DNA of 64,000 nt from contig SVEK01000002.1 in the NCBI GenBank assembly GCA_015057405.1, positions 1-64,000 of the forward strand. Reading direction: 5' to 3'. The DNA is from Lachnospiraceae bacterium (GTDB taxonomy: Bacteria; Bacillota; Clostridia; Lachnospirales; Lachnospiraceae). Within the stretch, counting starts at the first letter, position 1. The number at the start of each line of letters is the position of its first letter. Under the pieces are notes generated by a model that saw only the letters and a program-made list of their open reading frames with translations, was not told where the DNA came from and ran no database searches. Shown one piece after another: positions 17,823 to 27,097 of this stretch. Position numbers and translations under genes: made by a program.

Positions 17823-20492
17823 ATGATAGAACGTCTTGAACGTCAGATGGAATTCATCTTAGAGATAGATAAATTAAAAAAAATAACCAGACAGACATAT
17901 ATTTCTGATGGTTCACGTAAAGAGAATGATACCGAGCATTCATGGCATCTAGCAATGATGTGTTTATTACTTTCAGAGTATGCAAATGAAGATATTGATG
18001 TTATGAAAGTGATGTCTATGGTTTTAATTCACGACATAATTGAGATTGATGCCGGAGACACTTATGCATATGATAACAAAGGTAACTCTACAAAAATAGA
18101 ACGGGAAATAAAAGCTGCCGAAAGAATATTTAATATTCTTCCAAAAGATCAGGCGGTTAAGCTTAGAAGTATTTGGGATGAGTTTGAAGCCAATATAACT
18201 CCTGAAGCCCGTTTTGCCCGTACCCTTGATAACATTCAGCCTGTTATGCTTAATAATGCTACTGAAGGTATATCCTGGAAAGAGCATAATGTTATGCTTT
18301 CGCAGATTCTTAACAGAAATAAAAACACGCACAAAGGTTCTGAAGAATTGTGGAATTTTAGCTTATATCGTAATATTTTACCGAACGTTAAAAAGAACGC
18401 AATTAATTATGACAAAGAAAATGTTAATTTTGAACGATTTGAACTGGTGTATGAACGTATTATGTCAATTGAACCGGATAGTATGATTATGCCCGAAAAG
18501 TTTAAGGATTATTTTGTTCAAATTGCTGCAATGTTTAACAATTATTATAACTGTTGCAAATGGGTATGGAATAACAATTACCGGTATGCGGCACCAATTT
18601 ACAAATGGTACAAAGAGATTTCTCATGATAAGTGGAAAGAGGTTAACAAATCAGTAACAAGATTTCGGTTTGATTCAGATTATTACCTTAACTCTTATGC
18701 AAATCCAAAGATTGCAGTTAACTGTTTTGGAAAAGAATTAGGACAATTATTAAGCTATCTTGCCGCACAAGTCAGTCTTCTTGGACAGTTGTGCTTTGAG
18801 GAAAGATATTTTGAACTTACAATATTTGCCGAATTATTTTTAGAAATTTACGGAATATTTGAAAATTGTGACGAAAACTTGTATGAGGGCGAAGTAAAAT
18901 CAGCCATATATTATTTTATATATGATTATATGGATGATGTTATGGAATATAAGGTAAGAGATTCTTTTACAACTAATAATCCGCATTTTGTTAATATTCT
19001 TAATAACATTGACGTTACAGATGTTAAAAGTTTGTATATGTATGGTGAGAATATCGGTATTAATGAAATTGGTACATTTTCGCATCTTGCATCACTTGAT
19101 GAGGATAAGATAACCGAATTAGCATCAACATTTGTTAACGGATATATAGAAAGCTTTAGGCTTGAGGGTATTGATTTATCTGAAAAAGAAACTGTACAGA
19201 TAAGATATCCGATTGGCTTTGAACGCATTGTCATTAAAGCAATTCAACTGTTCAAAGAAAACGGTCTTGATGCTATTGTGCTTCGTAACTGTGACGGAAG
19301 AATGGATAATAATACAGAATTTACGGGATGCATAGACAGTAATCCGTCATTTATATATACTCACCGTATGGATAAAGGTTTGTACTATAATAAGGCTATT
19401 ATGGACAGACAGATTAATTCACTTAGACAAGCTTTTGAAAAATATAAAACAGAAGCAGCTGTGTATGCAGGTCCTGCGGTTATTGAACATTTCGGTGAAC
19501 AGACTTTTGAACCCGAAATCTGTAAAGAAGCAATAAAACTGGATGAAAACCAGCAAAAATTAATTGTGGAATATAGTATAGAATGTTCTAATATTACTAA
19601 TGAGTTTATTCCAAAAGACAAATACAGTTTCACAATAATTGCTTTTCCTGTACCGGAGATTGGCAAAGATTATTCAGGGATATTTGACGAAACGGTCAGA
19701 ATCAACACACTGGATTCAGCTATATACAGCGATATACAACAGGATATCATTGAGGTACTTGATGCGTGTAAGTATATTTCAATCATAGGTAAGGATGATA
19801 ATAAGACTAATATTAATATTTATCTTGCTGATATTACAAACGATAATCAAACAAGATTTCATAATTGTCTGGCCGATTGTAATATTCCGTTGGGAGAAGT
19901 ATATACATCGCCTAAACTAATGCAGACGACAGGTGTGCTTAACGTTAATAATGTGTATATTAACGAACTATTATATAAGAACCTTGTTATTAATTTCAAA
20001 GATGGTATGGTTGTAGACTACAACTGTAGTAACTATGAAAATGAGCAGGATAATTTAGAGTATATTAGAGATAATCTTATGAAACAGCATAAGTCTCTTC
20101 CTATGGGTGAATTTGCAATCGGAACTAATACATTAGCTTATGCAATGGGCAAAAAATATAATATTTCTGATAAACTTCCGATTCTTATTGCTGAAAAAAC
20201 CGGACCCCATATAGCGATTGGAGATACCTGTTTTAGTATGAGTGAAGATAAGCCTGTATATAATCCTGATGGCAAAGAGGTGATTGCAAGAGACAATGAA
20301 CTGACTTATGCCAATAGGAAAGAATGCCCGTCAAAAGCATATTTTGGATGTCATACTGATATTACAATTCCGTATAACGAAATTGGAGGAATATATGCAG
20401 TTTTAGATGATGGAAGTAAAATTTCAATAATAGAAGACGGACGATTTGTACTTGAGGGTACTCAATGGTTGAATAACGCATTTGATTATTAA
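17823..20492 (+). CDS. HD phosphohydrolase (HDDC2/YfbR-like) fused to M29 aminopeptidase
   Basis: One uninterrupted 889-residue protein with two enzyme halves. Residues 1-190 match the HDDC2/YfbR-type 5'-nucleotidase HD domain: H39 in the TEHSWH segment, HD at 70-71, E74, and a later Asp in LDNIQP. Residues from about 200 resemble clostridial leucyl aminopeptidases of family M29; the metal ligands are visible as E692 (GEVYTSP), E763 (GEFAIGTN), H796 (GPHIAIG), H844 and D846 (CHTD). Both active sites therefore look intact. It has no signal peptide or membrane segment. It follows rnpB and precedes purE by 32 bases. What joins nucleotide and peptide turnover is unknown. Confidence 0.8.
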   Translation: MIERLERQMEFILEIDKLKKITRQTYISDGSRKENDTEHSWHLAMMCLLLSEYANEDIDVMKVMSMVLIHDIIEIDAGDTYAYDNKGNSTKIEREIKAAERIFNILPKDQAVKLRSIWDEFEANITPEARFARTLDNIQPVMLNNATEGISWKEHNVMLSQILNRNKNTHKGSEELWNFSLYRNILPNVKKNAINYDKENVNFERFELVYERIMSIEPDSMIMPEKFKDYFVQIAAMFNNYYNCCKWVWNNNYRYAAPIYKWYKEISHDKWKEVNKSVTRFRFDSDYYLNSYANPKIAVNCFGKELGQLLSYLAAQVSLLGQLCFEERYFELTIFAELFLEIYGIFENCDENLYEGEVKSAIYYFIYDYMDDVMEYKVRDSFTTNNPHFVNILNNIDVTDVKSLYMYGENIGINEIGTFSHLASLDEDKITELASTFVNGYIESFRLEGIDLSEKETVQIRYPIGFERIVIKAIQLFKENGLDAIVLRNCDGRMDNNTEFTGCIDSNPSFIYTHRMDKGLYYNKAIMDRQINSLRQAFEKYKTEAAVYAGPAVIEHFGEQTFEPEICKEAIKLDENQQKLIVEYSIECSNITNEFIPKDKYSFTIIAFPVPEIGKDYSGIFDETVRINTLDSAIYSDIQQDIIEVLDACKYISIIGKDDNKTNINIYLADITNDNQTRFHNCLADCNIPLGEVYTSPKLMQTTGVLNVNNVYINELLYKNLVINFKDGMVVDYNCSNYENEQDNLEYIRDNLMKQHKSLPMGEFAIGTNTLAYAMGKKYNISDKLPILIAEKTGPHIAIGDTCFSMSEDKPVYNPDGKEVIARDNELTYANRKECPSKAYFGCHTDITIPYNEIGGIYAVLDDGSKISIIEDGRFVLEGTQWLNNAFDY

Positions 20493-20524
20493 ATTAAAAT
20501 ATTATTATTTAGGAGGAATAAAAG

Positions 20525-21037
20525 ATGTCAAAAGTAAGTATTGTTATGGGTAGTGATTCAGATTTAAAGATTATGAGTGAAGCTGCAAAGATTCTTGAGA
20601 AGTTCGGAATTGAATATGAAATGAAAATCATTTCGGCTCATCGTATGCCGGATATATTTGTTGATTATGCAAAATCAGCAAAAGAACGTGGTGTTTCGGT
20701 TATTATTGCAGGAGCAGGCGGAGCTGCTCATCTTCCGGGAATGTGTGCAGCCCTTTTCCCACTTCCTGTTATAGGAGTACCGATACATACAAAAGCACTT
20801 GGTGGTGTTGATTCATTATATTCAATTGTTCAGATGCCATCCGGCATCCCTGTTGCAACAGTTGCAATAAACGGTGCTAAGAATGCCGGTATTCTTGCTG
20901 CGAAAATGTTAGCAATAACCGATACTGAGTTACTTGCCAAACTTAATGATTTCTCGGATGGTATGTGCGATGAGGTTTCTGCAAAATGTGCTAAACTTGA
21001 GTCAGTAGGTTATAAAGAATATTTAAATGAAATGTAA
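20525..21037 (+). CDS. purE: N5-carboxyaminoimidazole ribonucleotide mutase
   Basis: Purine synthesis enzyme (class I PurE, 170 residues). The SIVMGSDSD N-terminus, SAHRMP and the AGAGGAAHLPGM block carry the active-site residues of the mutase class. AGGAGG precedes the ATG. No other pur gene is adjacent, so it stands apart from the purine operon. Its 3' end overlaps the 3' end of dacF on the other strand by 28 bases. Confidence 0.95.
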   Translation: MSKVSIVMGSDSDLKIMSEAAKILEKFGIEYEMKIISAHRMPDIFVDYAKSAKERGVSVIIAGAGGAAHLPGMCAALFPLPVIGVPIHTKALGGVDSLYSIVQMPSGIPVATVAINGAKNAGILAAKMLAITDTELLAKLNDFSDGMCDEVSAKCAKLESVGYKEYLNEM

Positions 21038-22212
21038 TTATTATATAGCGCGCCCAGGTAATCCCATACGGATGCTTTGGGCGCATTTTCTGTTGAAATA
21101 ATATTGCTTGAACCTATAGTTGAGTTATTATATATGTAATCAATTCGTCCTACCTTGTCCCCGGTTTTTATCGGGGCTTTTATATTTTTATTAATAATAA
21201 TTTTCTTTTTTACTAAAGACAAATCTTCGTTTTCGGTAAATACGTGTGAAAAAGTGTTTTTAGGTTTTACTTTTATTTTATTTGTTAAGCTGCCGGATAC
21301 ATTAATCTGTAAACATCCAAAGTTTTCATGTGTATCTTTATATAATTTACAATTAGCAAAACCATAATCAAGAAGGATTTTTGCTTCTGCAAATCGTGTT
21401 TTATGGTCCGGTGCAGCCATTACAACAGCTATTATATCTAAACCGTCACGTCTTGCAGTTGAAGAGAGACAATATTTTGCTTTACTGGTAGAACCGGTTT
21501 TAAGTCCTGTGATACCGTTGTAACTTCTTATAAGTTTGTTGGTGTTAGTTAATCCGAATTCACTGGTTACTCCTTTTGAATTGGTATGTGTTATTGAGTC
21601 CATCCATACTGTAGAATAATCAGATATTTCAGGATATTTCATAATCAGTTCTCTGGACATTATTGCTACATCCAAAGCACTTGTATAATGTCCTGACTCA
21701 ATTGAATCGTCAAGTCCGTTGCAATTCATAAAATGTGTATGTTTCATTCCAAGACCCTGTGCACGTTCATTCATCATATTAACAAATAGTTGTTCGTTAC
21801 CTGCAATGTGTTCAGCCATGGCAACAGCTGCATCATTTGCACTTGCTATTGAGATACATTTTATCATGTCATTAACAGTCTGTGTCTCTCCGGGTTCAAG
21901 ATACACTTGAGAACCGCCCATTGATGCTGCATATTCACTTACGGTTACTTTATCATCAAGATTAATCTTTTTAGATTCCAAATTATCAAATATAATGAGT
22001 AATGTCATAATTTTAGTTATACTGGCAGGTATTAGTTCCTTATCCATATTCTTTTCCATGATTACTTTACCGGTTACGCCTTCAATAACGACGCATGCTT
22101 CAGAAGAAATGTCAGGTTTTTCATTTGCATATACAGTGAAACCATTAGTTGTCAGAATGGCAAGTGACAATAACGTTATTGCTAATTTTTTGAATCGTAT
22201 AAAATGTTTCAT
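21010..22212 (-). CDS. dacF: D-alanyl-D-alanine carboxypeptidase, DacF/PBP5 type
   Basis: Low-molecular-weight penicillin-binding protein that trims peptidoglycan pentapeptides outside the membrane; 400 residues. An N-terminal signal peptide (about 1-30, ending near VYANE) precedes the serine peptidase core with SITK (S64-K67), SAN (124-126) and KTG (238-240), then a C-terminal beta domain. TTGAGGT stands before the start. DacF-type genes are often sporulation-controlled; on the minus strand upstream, CATATAAT (22243-22250) resembles a sigma-E -10 but no good -35 is seen. It ends inside purE. Confidence 0.88.
   Translation of the reverse strand: MKHFIRFKKLAITLLSLAILTTNGFTVYANEKPDISSEACVVIEGVTGKVIMEKNMDKELIPASITKIMTLLIIFDNLESKKINLDDKVTVSEYAASMGGSQVYLEPGETQTVNDMIKCISIASANDAAVAMAEHIAGNEQLFVNMMNERAQGLGMKHTHFMNCNGLDDSIESGHYTSALDVAIMSRELIMKYPEISDYSTVWMDSITHTNSKGVTSEFGLTNTNKLIRSYNGITGLKTGSTSKAKYCLSSTARRDGLDIIAVVMAAPDHKTRFAEAKILLDYGFANCKLYKDTHENFGCLQINVSGSLTNKIKVKPKNTFSHVFTENEDLSLVKKKIIINKNIKAPIKTGDKVGRIDYIYNNSTIGSSNIISTENAPKASVWDYLGALYNNYISFKYSL
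21050..21090 (+). terminator. Probable purE terminator inside the dacF coding end
   Basis: Stem GCGCCCA (21050-21056) with TGGGCGC (21078-21084) and a following ATTTT. It lies within the last codons of the convergent dacF gene, so the terminator is made from coding sequence. Confidence 0.5.
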
Positions 22213-22284
22213 AAATATACCTCAATTATTTTATTGCATAAAATTATATGATAAATAAGTTTGTATAATTACCAAAAAACATTT

Positions 22285-22313
22285 GAATAATTTGTAAAGA
22301 CAATACATATAAT
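22285..22313 (+). promoter_or_regulatory. Sigma-E-type promoter of spoIVA
   Basis: GAATAATT (22285-22292), 13 bases, CATATAAT (22306-22313). Both halves fit the sigma-E consensus GHATAHWT / CATAHAHT known from Bacillus, at a normal distance (about 30 bases) from the spoIVA start. The assignment rests on consensus match and on the known mother-cell expression of spoIVA. Confidence 0.75.
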
Positions 22314-22342
22314 TTAACAGTTTAGTATAAAGGAGTGTTGTT

Positions 22343-23812
22343 ATGGACAGTTATAATGTTTATCACGATATCAGAGAAAGAACCGGAGGAGAAATATATA
22401 TCGGAGTAGTAGGACCTGTAAGAACCGGTAAATCAACTTTTATTAAGAAGTTTATGGATATTCTTGTTATTCCTGAGATAGAAGATGTACATAGCAGAGA
22501 AAGAGCTATTGATGAATTACCTCAATCGGCAACGGGAAGAACAATCATGACTACAGAACCCAAATTTGTTCCAAACGAAGCAGTTAATGTAAAATTAAAT
22601 GAGGATTGTGAAGTAAAAGTAAGATTAATTGATTGTGTTGGCTTTATGGTTGAAGGTGCTTCAGGGCATATTGAAAATGAACAGGAACGCCTCGTTAAAA
22701 CACCTTGGTCTGATATAAGCATTCCATTTTCCCAAGCTGCAGAAATAGGTACGAGAAAAGTAATAAATGAGCATTCTACTATAGGAATTGTTATAACATC
22801 TGACGGTAGTTTTGGAGAATTAAAAAGGGAAAACTATGAGAAAGCAGAAATACTTGCAATTAATGAATTAAAAAAAATCGGTAAGCCTTACATAATTATA
22901 CTTAATACAATTAAGCCGTTTTCGGAGGAAACGAGTGTCCTTGCAGAAAAACTGTCTAATGAATACGGTGTGGCGGTTGTTCCGGTGAATTGTGAACAAA
23001 TGAAAAAAGATGATATTAACAATATTATGAATAAAGTGTTATATGAATTTCCTATTACAAAAATCAATTATTATATTCCTAAATGGGTTGAAATGCTTGA
23101 TAACACTCATGAATTAAAATGTAATCTGATTAATAATGTGAAAAATAATATTGCAGATATTAATACATTGAGAGATGTAAAAAATCATAACTTTCAGTTT
23201 GAGGGACCATATATAAAGAATTATATTATAAGAAATTATAGTCCGCAGAACGGGGAAGTTAACATATGTCTTGAATTCGATGAAAGTTATTACTATAGCA
23301 TAATAAGCGAGATAACGGGTCTTAATATTGATTGCGAATACGAATTAATTAACACTCTTAGAAAGTTGTCGGCGTCAAAAAATAATACCACAGCTGTAGA
23401 AAATGCCTTAAACAGAGTAAATGCTGCAGGATACGGTGTAGTATCACCGGATATGAGTCAGATTGACATAGAAGATCCTGAGATAATAAAGCACGGAAGC
23501 AAATATGGTGTAAAGATAAAAGCAGTTTCCCCTTCGATACATTTGATAAAAGCTAATATAGAAACTGAAATTGCACCAATTGTCGGTACGAAAGAGCAGG
23601 CTGAGGATTTAATAAATTATATTAATGATAACGAGAATCCTGACGGAATATGGGATACTAATATTTTTGGAAAAACTATTCGACAGCTTGTTGATGAAGG
23701 AATTCAGAGCAAAATCAACAGGTTAAATGACGAAAGTCGTCAAAAATTACAGGAAACAATACAAAAAGTAATAAATGACAGCAACGGTGGCCTTGTATGT
23801 ATTATTATATAA
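22343..23812 (+). CDS. spoIVA: Stage IV sporulation protein A, coat morphogenetic ATPase
   Basis: Mother-cell ATPase that polymerises on the forespore surface and forms the basement layer of the spore coat. Walker A GPVRTGKST is at residues 24-32, followed by the family segments FMDILVIPEI and LPQSATGRTIMTTEP and by the characteristic C-terminal tail ending VCIII. The length of 489 is normal. AAAGGAG precedes the ATG. The presence of this gene is a strong mark of an endospore-forming lineage. Confidence 0.96.
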   Translation: MDSYNVYHDIRERTGGEIYIGVVGPVRTGKSTFIKKFMDILVIPEIEDVHSRERAIDELPQSATGRTIMTTEPKFVPNEAVNVKLNEDCEVKVRLIDCVGFMVEGASGHIENEQERLVKTPWSDISIPFSQAAEIGTRKVINEHSTIGIVITSDGSFGELKRENYEKAEILAINELKKIGKPYIIILNTIKPFSEETSVLAEKLSNEYGVAVVPVNCEQMKKDDINNIMNKVLYEFPITKINYYIPKWVEMLDNTHELKCNLINNVKNNIADINTLRDVKNHNFQFEGPYIKNYIIRNYSPQNGEVNICLEFDESYYYSIISEITGLNIDCEYELINTLRKLSASKNNTTAVENALNRVNAAGYGVVSPDMSQIDIEDPEIIKHGSKYGVKIKAVSPSIHLIKANIETEIAPIVGTKEQAEDLINYINDNENPDGIWDTNIFGKTIRQLVDEGIQSKINRLNDESRQKLQETIQKVINDSNGGLVCIII

Positions 23813-23931
23813 ACTTTCTACATTAGTAGATAGAACAATTAATAAATTAATATATAGTATTTCTTACAAAAACATCATAATTAATAGGGTTTTCTAACGT
23901 AACGATGCCTTATTACATTTGAAATTATATG

Positions 23932-23960
23932 TTGACAAAGCTATTCTATATTGTTATACT
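23932..23960 (+). promoter_or_regulatory. Sigma-A-type promoter of the NlpC/P60 gene
   Basis: TTGACA (23932-23937), 17 bases, TATACT (23955-23960), 72 bases before the start codon. No gene is visible in 23813-23931. Confidence 0.8.
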
Positions 23961-24032
23961 GAAACACAAGTTGTAATAATTTTGTAACAAATTCGAATGT
24001 AAATTTTCTTTGTGATGATTTTGGAGGAATAT

Positions 24033-25265
24033 ATGAAAATTAATAATAGTATAAAAAGAAATACAATAATTGGTATGGTAGCTGCACTTACATTTGCTTT
24101 TACCCTTTCATCGGCCAGTGCAACTATGATTGCAACCGAAGAACCACTTGCAGGAATTAATGTGCCGTTCTTTAGTTTTGTTCGTACGGAAGTAGAAACA
24201 GGTGTAATTACACCGTTAACTGTTGGTAATGTTACATTTAACGGCATCAATACTGTTCCGGCAGAGACAACTCCTGCTACGGATGATTTGGATGAAGAAG
24301 AGAAGATAGATGAACATGTTAAATTGAATCTTAATTATGACCGTTTGGGAATTGCCAATGTTGATACTTATCTTAATGTACGTGCCAAGGCAAGTACTAA
24401 CAGTAAAGTGGTTGGTAAACTTACCAAGCATGCAGGTTGTCATATATATAAGATAAAAAAAGGTTGGGCTAAGATAGTATCCGGCAAAGTTAACGGATAT
24501 GTTAAAGCTGAATACTTAATTACAGATGAGAAGGCAGAAGAGATGGCAATGGAAGTTGGTAAGAAGGTTGCAACTGTACTTACTCAGGGACTTCGTGTTC
24601 GTGCATTACCATCAACTGATGCTTCTATATACAGTGTATTGTCTGAAAATGAAGATTTTGAGATAAAGCGTGAACATCTTAATTCTGAATGGATGGAAAA
24701 GTTTATTAAGAAAAATGTTAAGAAAAAGCAAGTCAAAAAAGTTAAGTACGATGCCATGCTTAATGATTTGGAAAACTGGGTATGTATATCTGTAGATAGT
24801 GATTATGCATTTGTTTCAAAGGAATATGTTGACATATCATATAAACTTAACAGGGCTGTTCGTATAGGTGAACTTGCTACTGACGGTTCCGGCGGGGTTT
24901 CATCAACAAGAGCTTCGCTTGTTGAGTATGCTAAGCAGTTCCTTGGAAACAGATACGTATACGGTGGCACCAGTCTTACTAACGGAACTGACTGTTCAGG
25001 ATTTTCTATGCGGGTATTTGAACGTTTCGGATACGGACTTCCAAGAACTTCAGGAAGTCAGGCTGCATCTACAAGAAGTATCAGCAGTTCAGATGCAAGA
25101 CCGGGAGATTTGTTCTTCTACGGAAGCGGTGGTCGTGTTAATCACGTTGCTATATATATTGGAAGCGGTATGGTAATACATGCAAGTAATCCTAGTTCCG
25201 GTATTAAGATATCCAATGCGTACTATCGTTCTCCTGTTAAGATTGGACGAGTTATTAACGATTAA
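24033..25265 (+). CDS. Exported SH3-domain NlpC/P60 peptidoglycan endopeptidase
   Basis: Cell-wall hydrolase of 410 residues that probably cuts peptide stems between D-Glu and the third residue. A signal peptide (about 1-40) leads to two bacterial SH3 domains (first around YLNVRAKASTNSKVVG, second around GLRVRALPS) and a C-terminal NlpC/P60 domain with the triad C321 (TDCSGF), H371 (NHVAIYIG) and H383 (VIHASN). ATG 24033 follows GGAGG by 8 bases. It has its own strong promoter. The role could be growth, separation or spore-related. Confidence 0.9.
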   Translation: MKINNSIKRNTIIGMVAALTFAFTLSSASATMIATEEPLAGINVPFFSFVRTEVETGVITPLTVGNVTFNGINTVPAETTPATDDLDEEEKIDEHVKLNLNYDRLGIANVDTYLNVRAKASTNSKVVGKLTKHAGCHIYKIKKGWAKIVSGKVNGYVKAEYLITDEKAEEMAMEVGKKVATVLTQGLRVRALPSTDASIYSVLSENEDFEIKREHLNSEWMEKFIKKNVKKKQVKKVKYDAMLNDLENWVCISVDSDYAFVSKEYVDISYKLNRAVRIGELATDGSGGVSSTRASLVEYAKQFLGNRYVYGGTSLTNGTDCSGFSMRVFERFGYGLPRTSGSQAASTRSISSSDARPGDLFFYGSGGRVNHVAIYIGSGMVIHASNPSSGIKISNAYYRSPVKIGRVIND

Positions 25266-25349
25266 CCGAATTATTTCAATCAATATTATAAGTGAATACC
25301 ATACTTTAATATTGTTTGGATAATACTAAGTTGTGATTGGAATGTTTTG

Positions 25350-27020
25350 ATGGAATCTAATATAATAATTTTAATTGTCGGAGTTATTGTTGCATTAATT
25401 ATTAAATCGGTTTTTGATACGATAAATGATAAGAAAAAACTTGTCAACAGACTCCGAAATGATTGGGGTGTATACCCTGATTATGAATATATCCCCGGTA
25501 AACTTGAATCAATTAAAACTTTTTATGAATTCAATAAAAATGATTATGATATTGATGATATTACTTGGAATGATCTTAATATGGATGAATTATATAAGCT
25601 TCTTAACCACACTGAAAGTGCAATGGGTGAAGAGGCTTTATATAATATGCTGAGAAAACCATTATTTAATCCTGATGATATTCTATATCGTGATAAAATA
25701 ATTTCTTATTATTTCGAGAATATCGAAAAAAGAATCGAATTACAGTCTGTAATCGCCCGTATCGGCAAAAATCATAAGATCTCTTTTTTTGAATACTTTA
25801 ACAGATTGAATGATGTGAAACGAGAAAAGAATTTTAGTCATTATTTGATTATTTTAATCTGGCTTATTGACATAATTTATCTGTTTATTAAACCGGACAT
25901 ATCTGTAATCATTACACTCTGTAATGTTATTTTTTCCATAGGAATGTATTATAGACGCAAAATGCAGATTGAGATGTATTATTCATGTATTAATTTTCTT
26001 CTTAGAATGTTGTATTCAGCCAAGAATTTGACTAAGATTAAAGATAATATTATAAAAAATGAGATAGACAGTCTAAAAAATTCTTATAACAGATTAAAAG
26101 GTATACAACGTAATTCAGGTATAGTTCTTAATCCTAATGGTGGTAATCTGATAGATATAATAATAGATTATTTCAGAATGTTTACCCATATTGATTTAAT
26201 TAAATTTAATAATATGATAAAAATAGTTGATAATAATAGGGATGATATTGTTAATATTCATAGTATTATCGGCACTATTGACAGTTACATTGCAATTGCA
26301 TCATTTAGAAAAATGCAGGAGCGTTTTTTCTGGTGTACTCCAACTATTGATAATGATGCTAAATCGTTTGATGTTGAAAATCTGTATCATCCGTTTCTTG
26401 AAATGCCTGTATATAATAGTTTTAATTCCGATAAGTGCGCATTGATTACAGGTTCTAATGCATCCGGAAAATCAACATTCTTAAAGGCAATTGCATTAAG
26501 TGCTATTATGGCTCAAACTATTGCAACTGTTACTGCTAAATCATATAATGCAAAATGTTATCGTATTATGACTTCCATGGCACTTAACGATACAATTTTT
26601 GATAACAAAAGTTATTTTATTGTTGAAATCGATTCTCTAAAAAGGATTATCGATGTTATCAATGATTTTCCTGTGTTATGTTGTATTGATGAAGTGTTGC
26701 GGGGAACCAATACAATCGAAAGAATTGCAGCTTCAGGACAGATTTTAAAATACTTAGCGGATAATAATGTAATGTGTTTTGCCGCCACTCATGATATAGA
26801 ACTTGCAAGAATACTCAATAATCACTTTGATAATTATTATTTTAGAGAACAAATAATTGATGATAACATTGTATTTGATTATAAACTGAATAACGGAAGT
26901 TCTATTACCCGTAATGCAATTAATTTGTTAAATATGCTTGGATTTAATTCTTCTATAGTTAATGGGGCAAGAAAAAATGCAGATTATTTTGAAGAAAATG
27001 GTGTTTGGAAGATAATATAA
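25350..27020 (+). CDS. Membrane-anchored MutS-family ATPase
   Basis: 557-residue protein with the MutS domain V ATPase at its C-terminus: Walker A GSNASGKST at 368-376, Walker B CCIDEVLRGTNT, and ATHD as the switch. It lacks the mismatch-recognition domain of MutS and the Smr domain of MutS2. Hydrophobic segments occur at the N-terminus (about 3-20) and in the middle (about 165-200), so it is likely membrane-bound. Such MutS-like proteins are common in clostridia and have no assigned function. The Shine-Dalgarno site is poor. It runs in the same direction as its neighbours with no clear operon partner. Confidence 0.8.
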   Translation: MESNIIILIVGVIVALIIKSVFDTINDKKKLVNRLRNDWGVYPDYEYIPGKLESIKTFYEFNKNDYDIDDITWNDLNMDELYKLLNHTESAMGEEALYNMLRKPLFNPDDILYRDKIISYYFENIEKRIELQSVIARIGKNHKISFFEYFNRLNDVKREKNFSHYLIILIWLIDIIYLFIKPDISVIITLCNVIFSIGMYYRRKMQIEMYYSCINFLLRMLYSAKNLTKIKDNIIKNEIDSLKNSYNRLKGIQRNSGIVLNPNGGNLIDIIIDYFRMFTHIDLIKFNNMIKIVDNNRDDIVNIHSIIGTIDSYIAIASFRKMQERFFWCTPTIDNDAKSFDVENLYHPFLEMPVYNSFNSDKCALITGSNASGKSTFLKAIALSAIMAQTIATVTAKSYNAKCYRIMTSMALNDTIFDNKSYFIVEIDSLKRIIDVINDFPVLCCIDEVLRGTNTIERIAASGQILKYLADNNVMCFAATHDIELARILNNHFDNYYFREQIIDDNIVFDYKLNNGSSITRNAINLLNMLGFNSSIVNGARKNADYFEENGVWKII

Positions 27021-27097
27021 TTCAAATTAATTATAATGTATATAACGCTTTTATCCGGTAAATAATAGTAATGTTACCAACATATAGGAGTGTTATT

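Noticed and set aside
22243-22250. Minus-strand CATATAAT as sigma-E promoter of dacF
   Set aside because: The -10 matches, but the region 13-14 bases upstream does not fit the -35 consensus.
23817-23831. Small hairpin TCTAC/GTAGA after spoIVA
   Set aside because: Five pairs without U-tract; probably chance.
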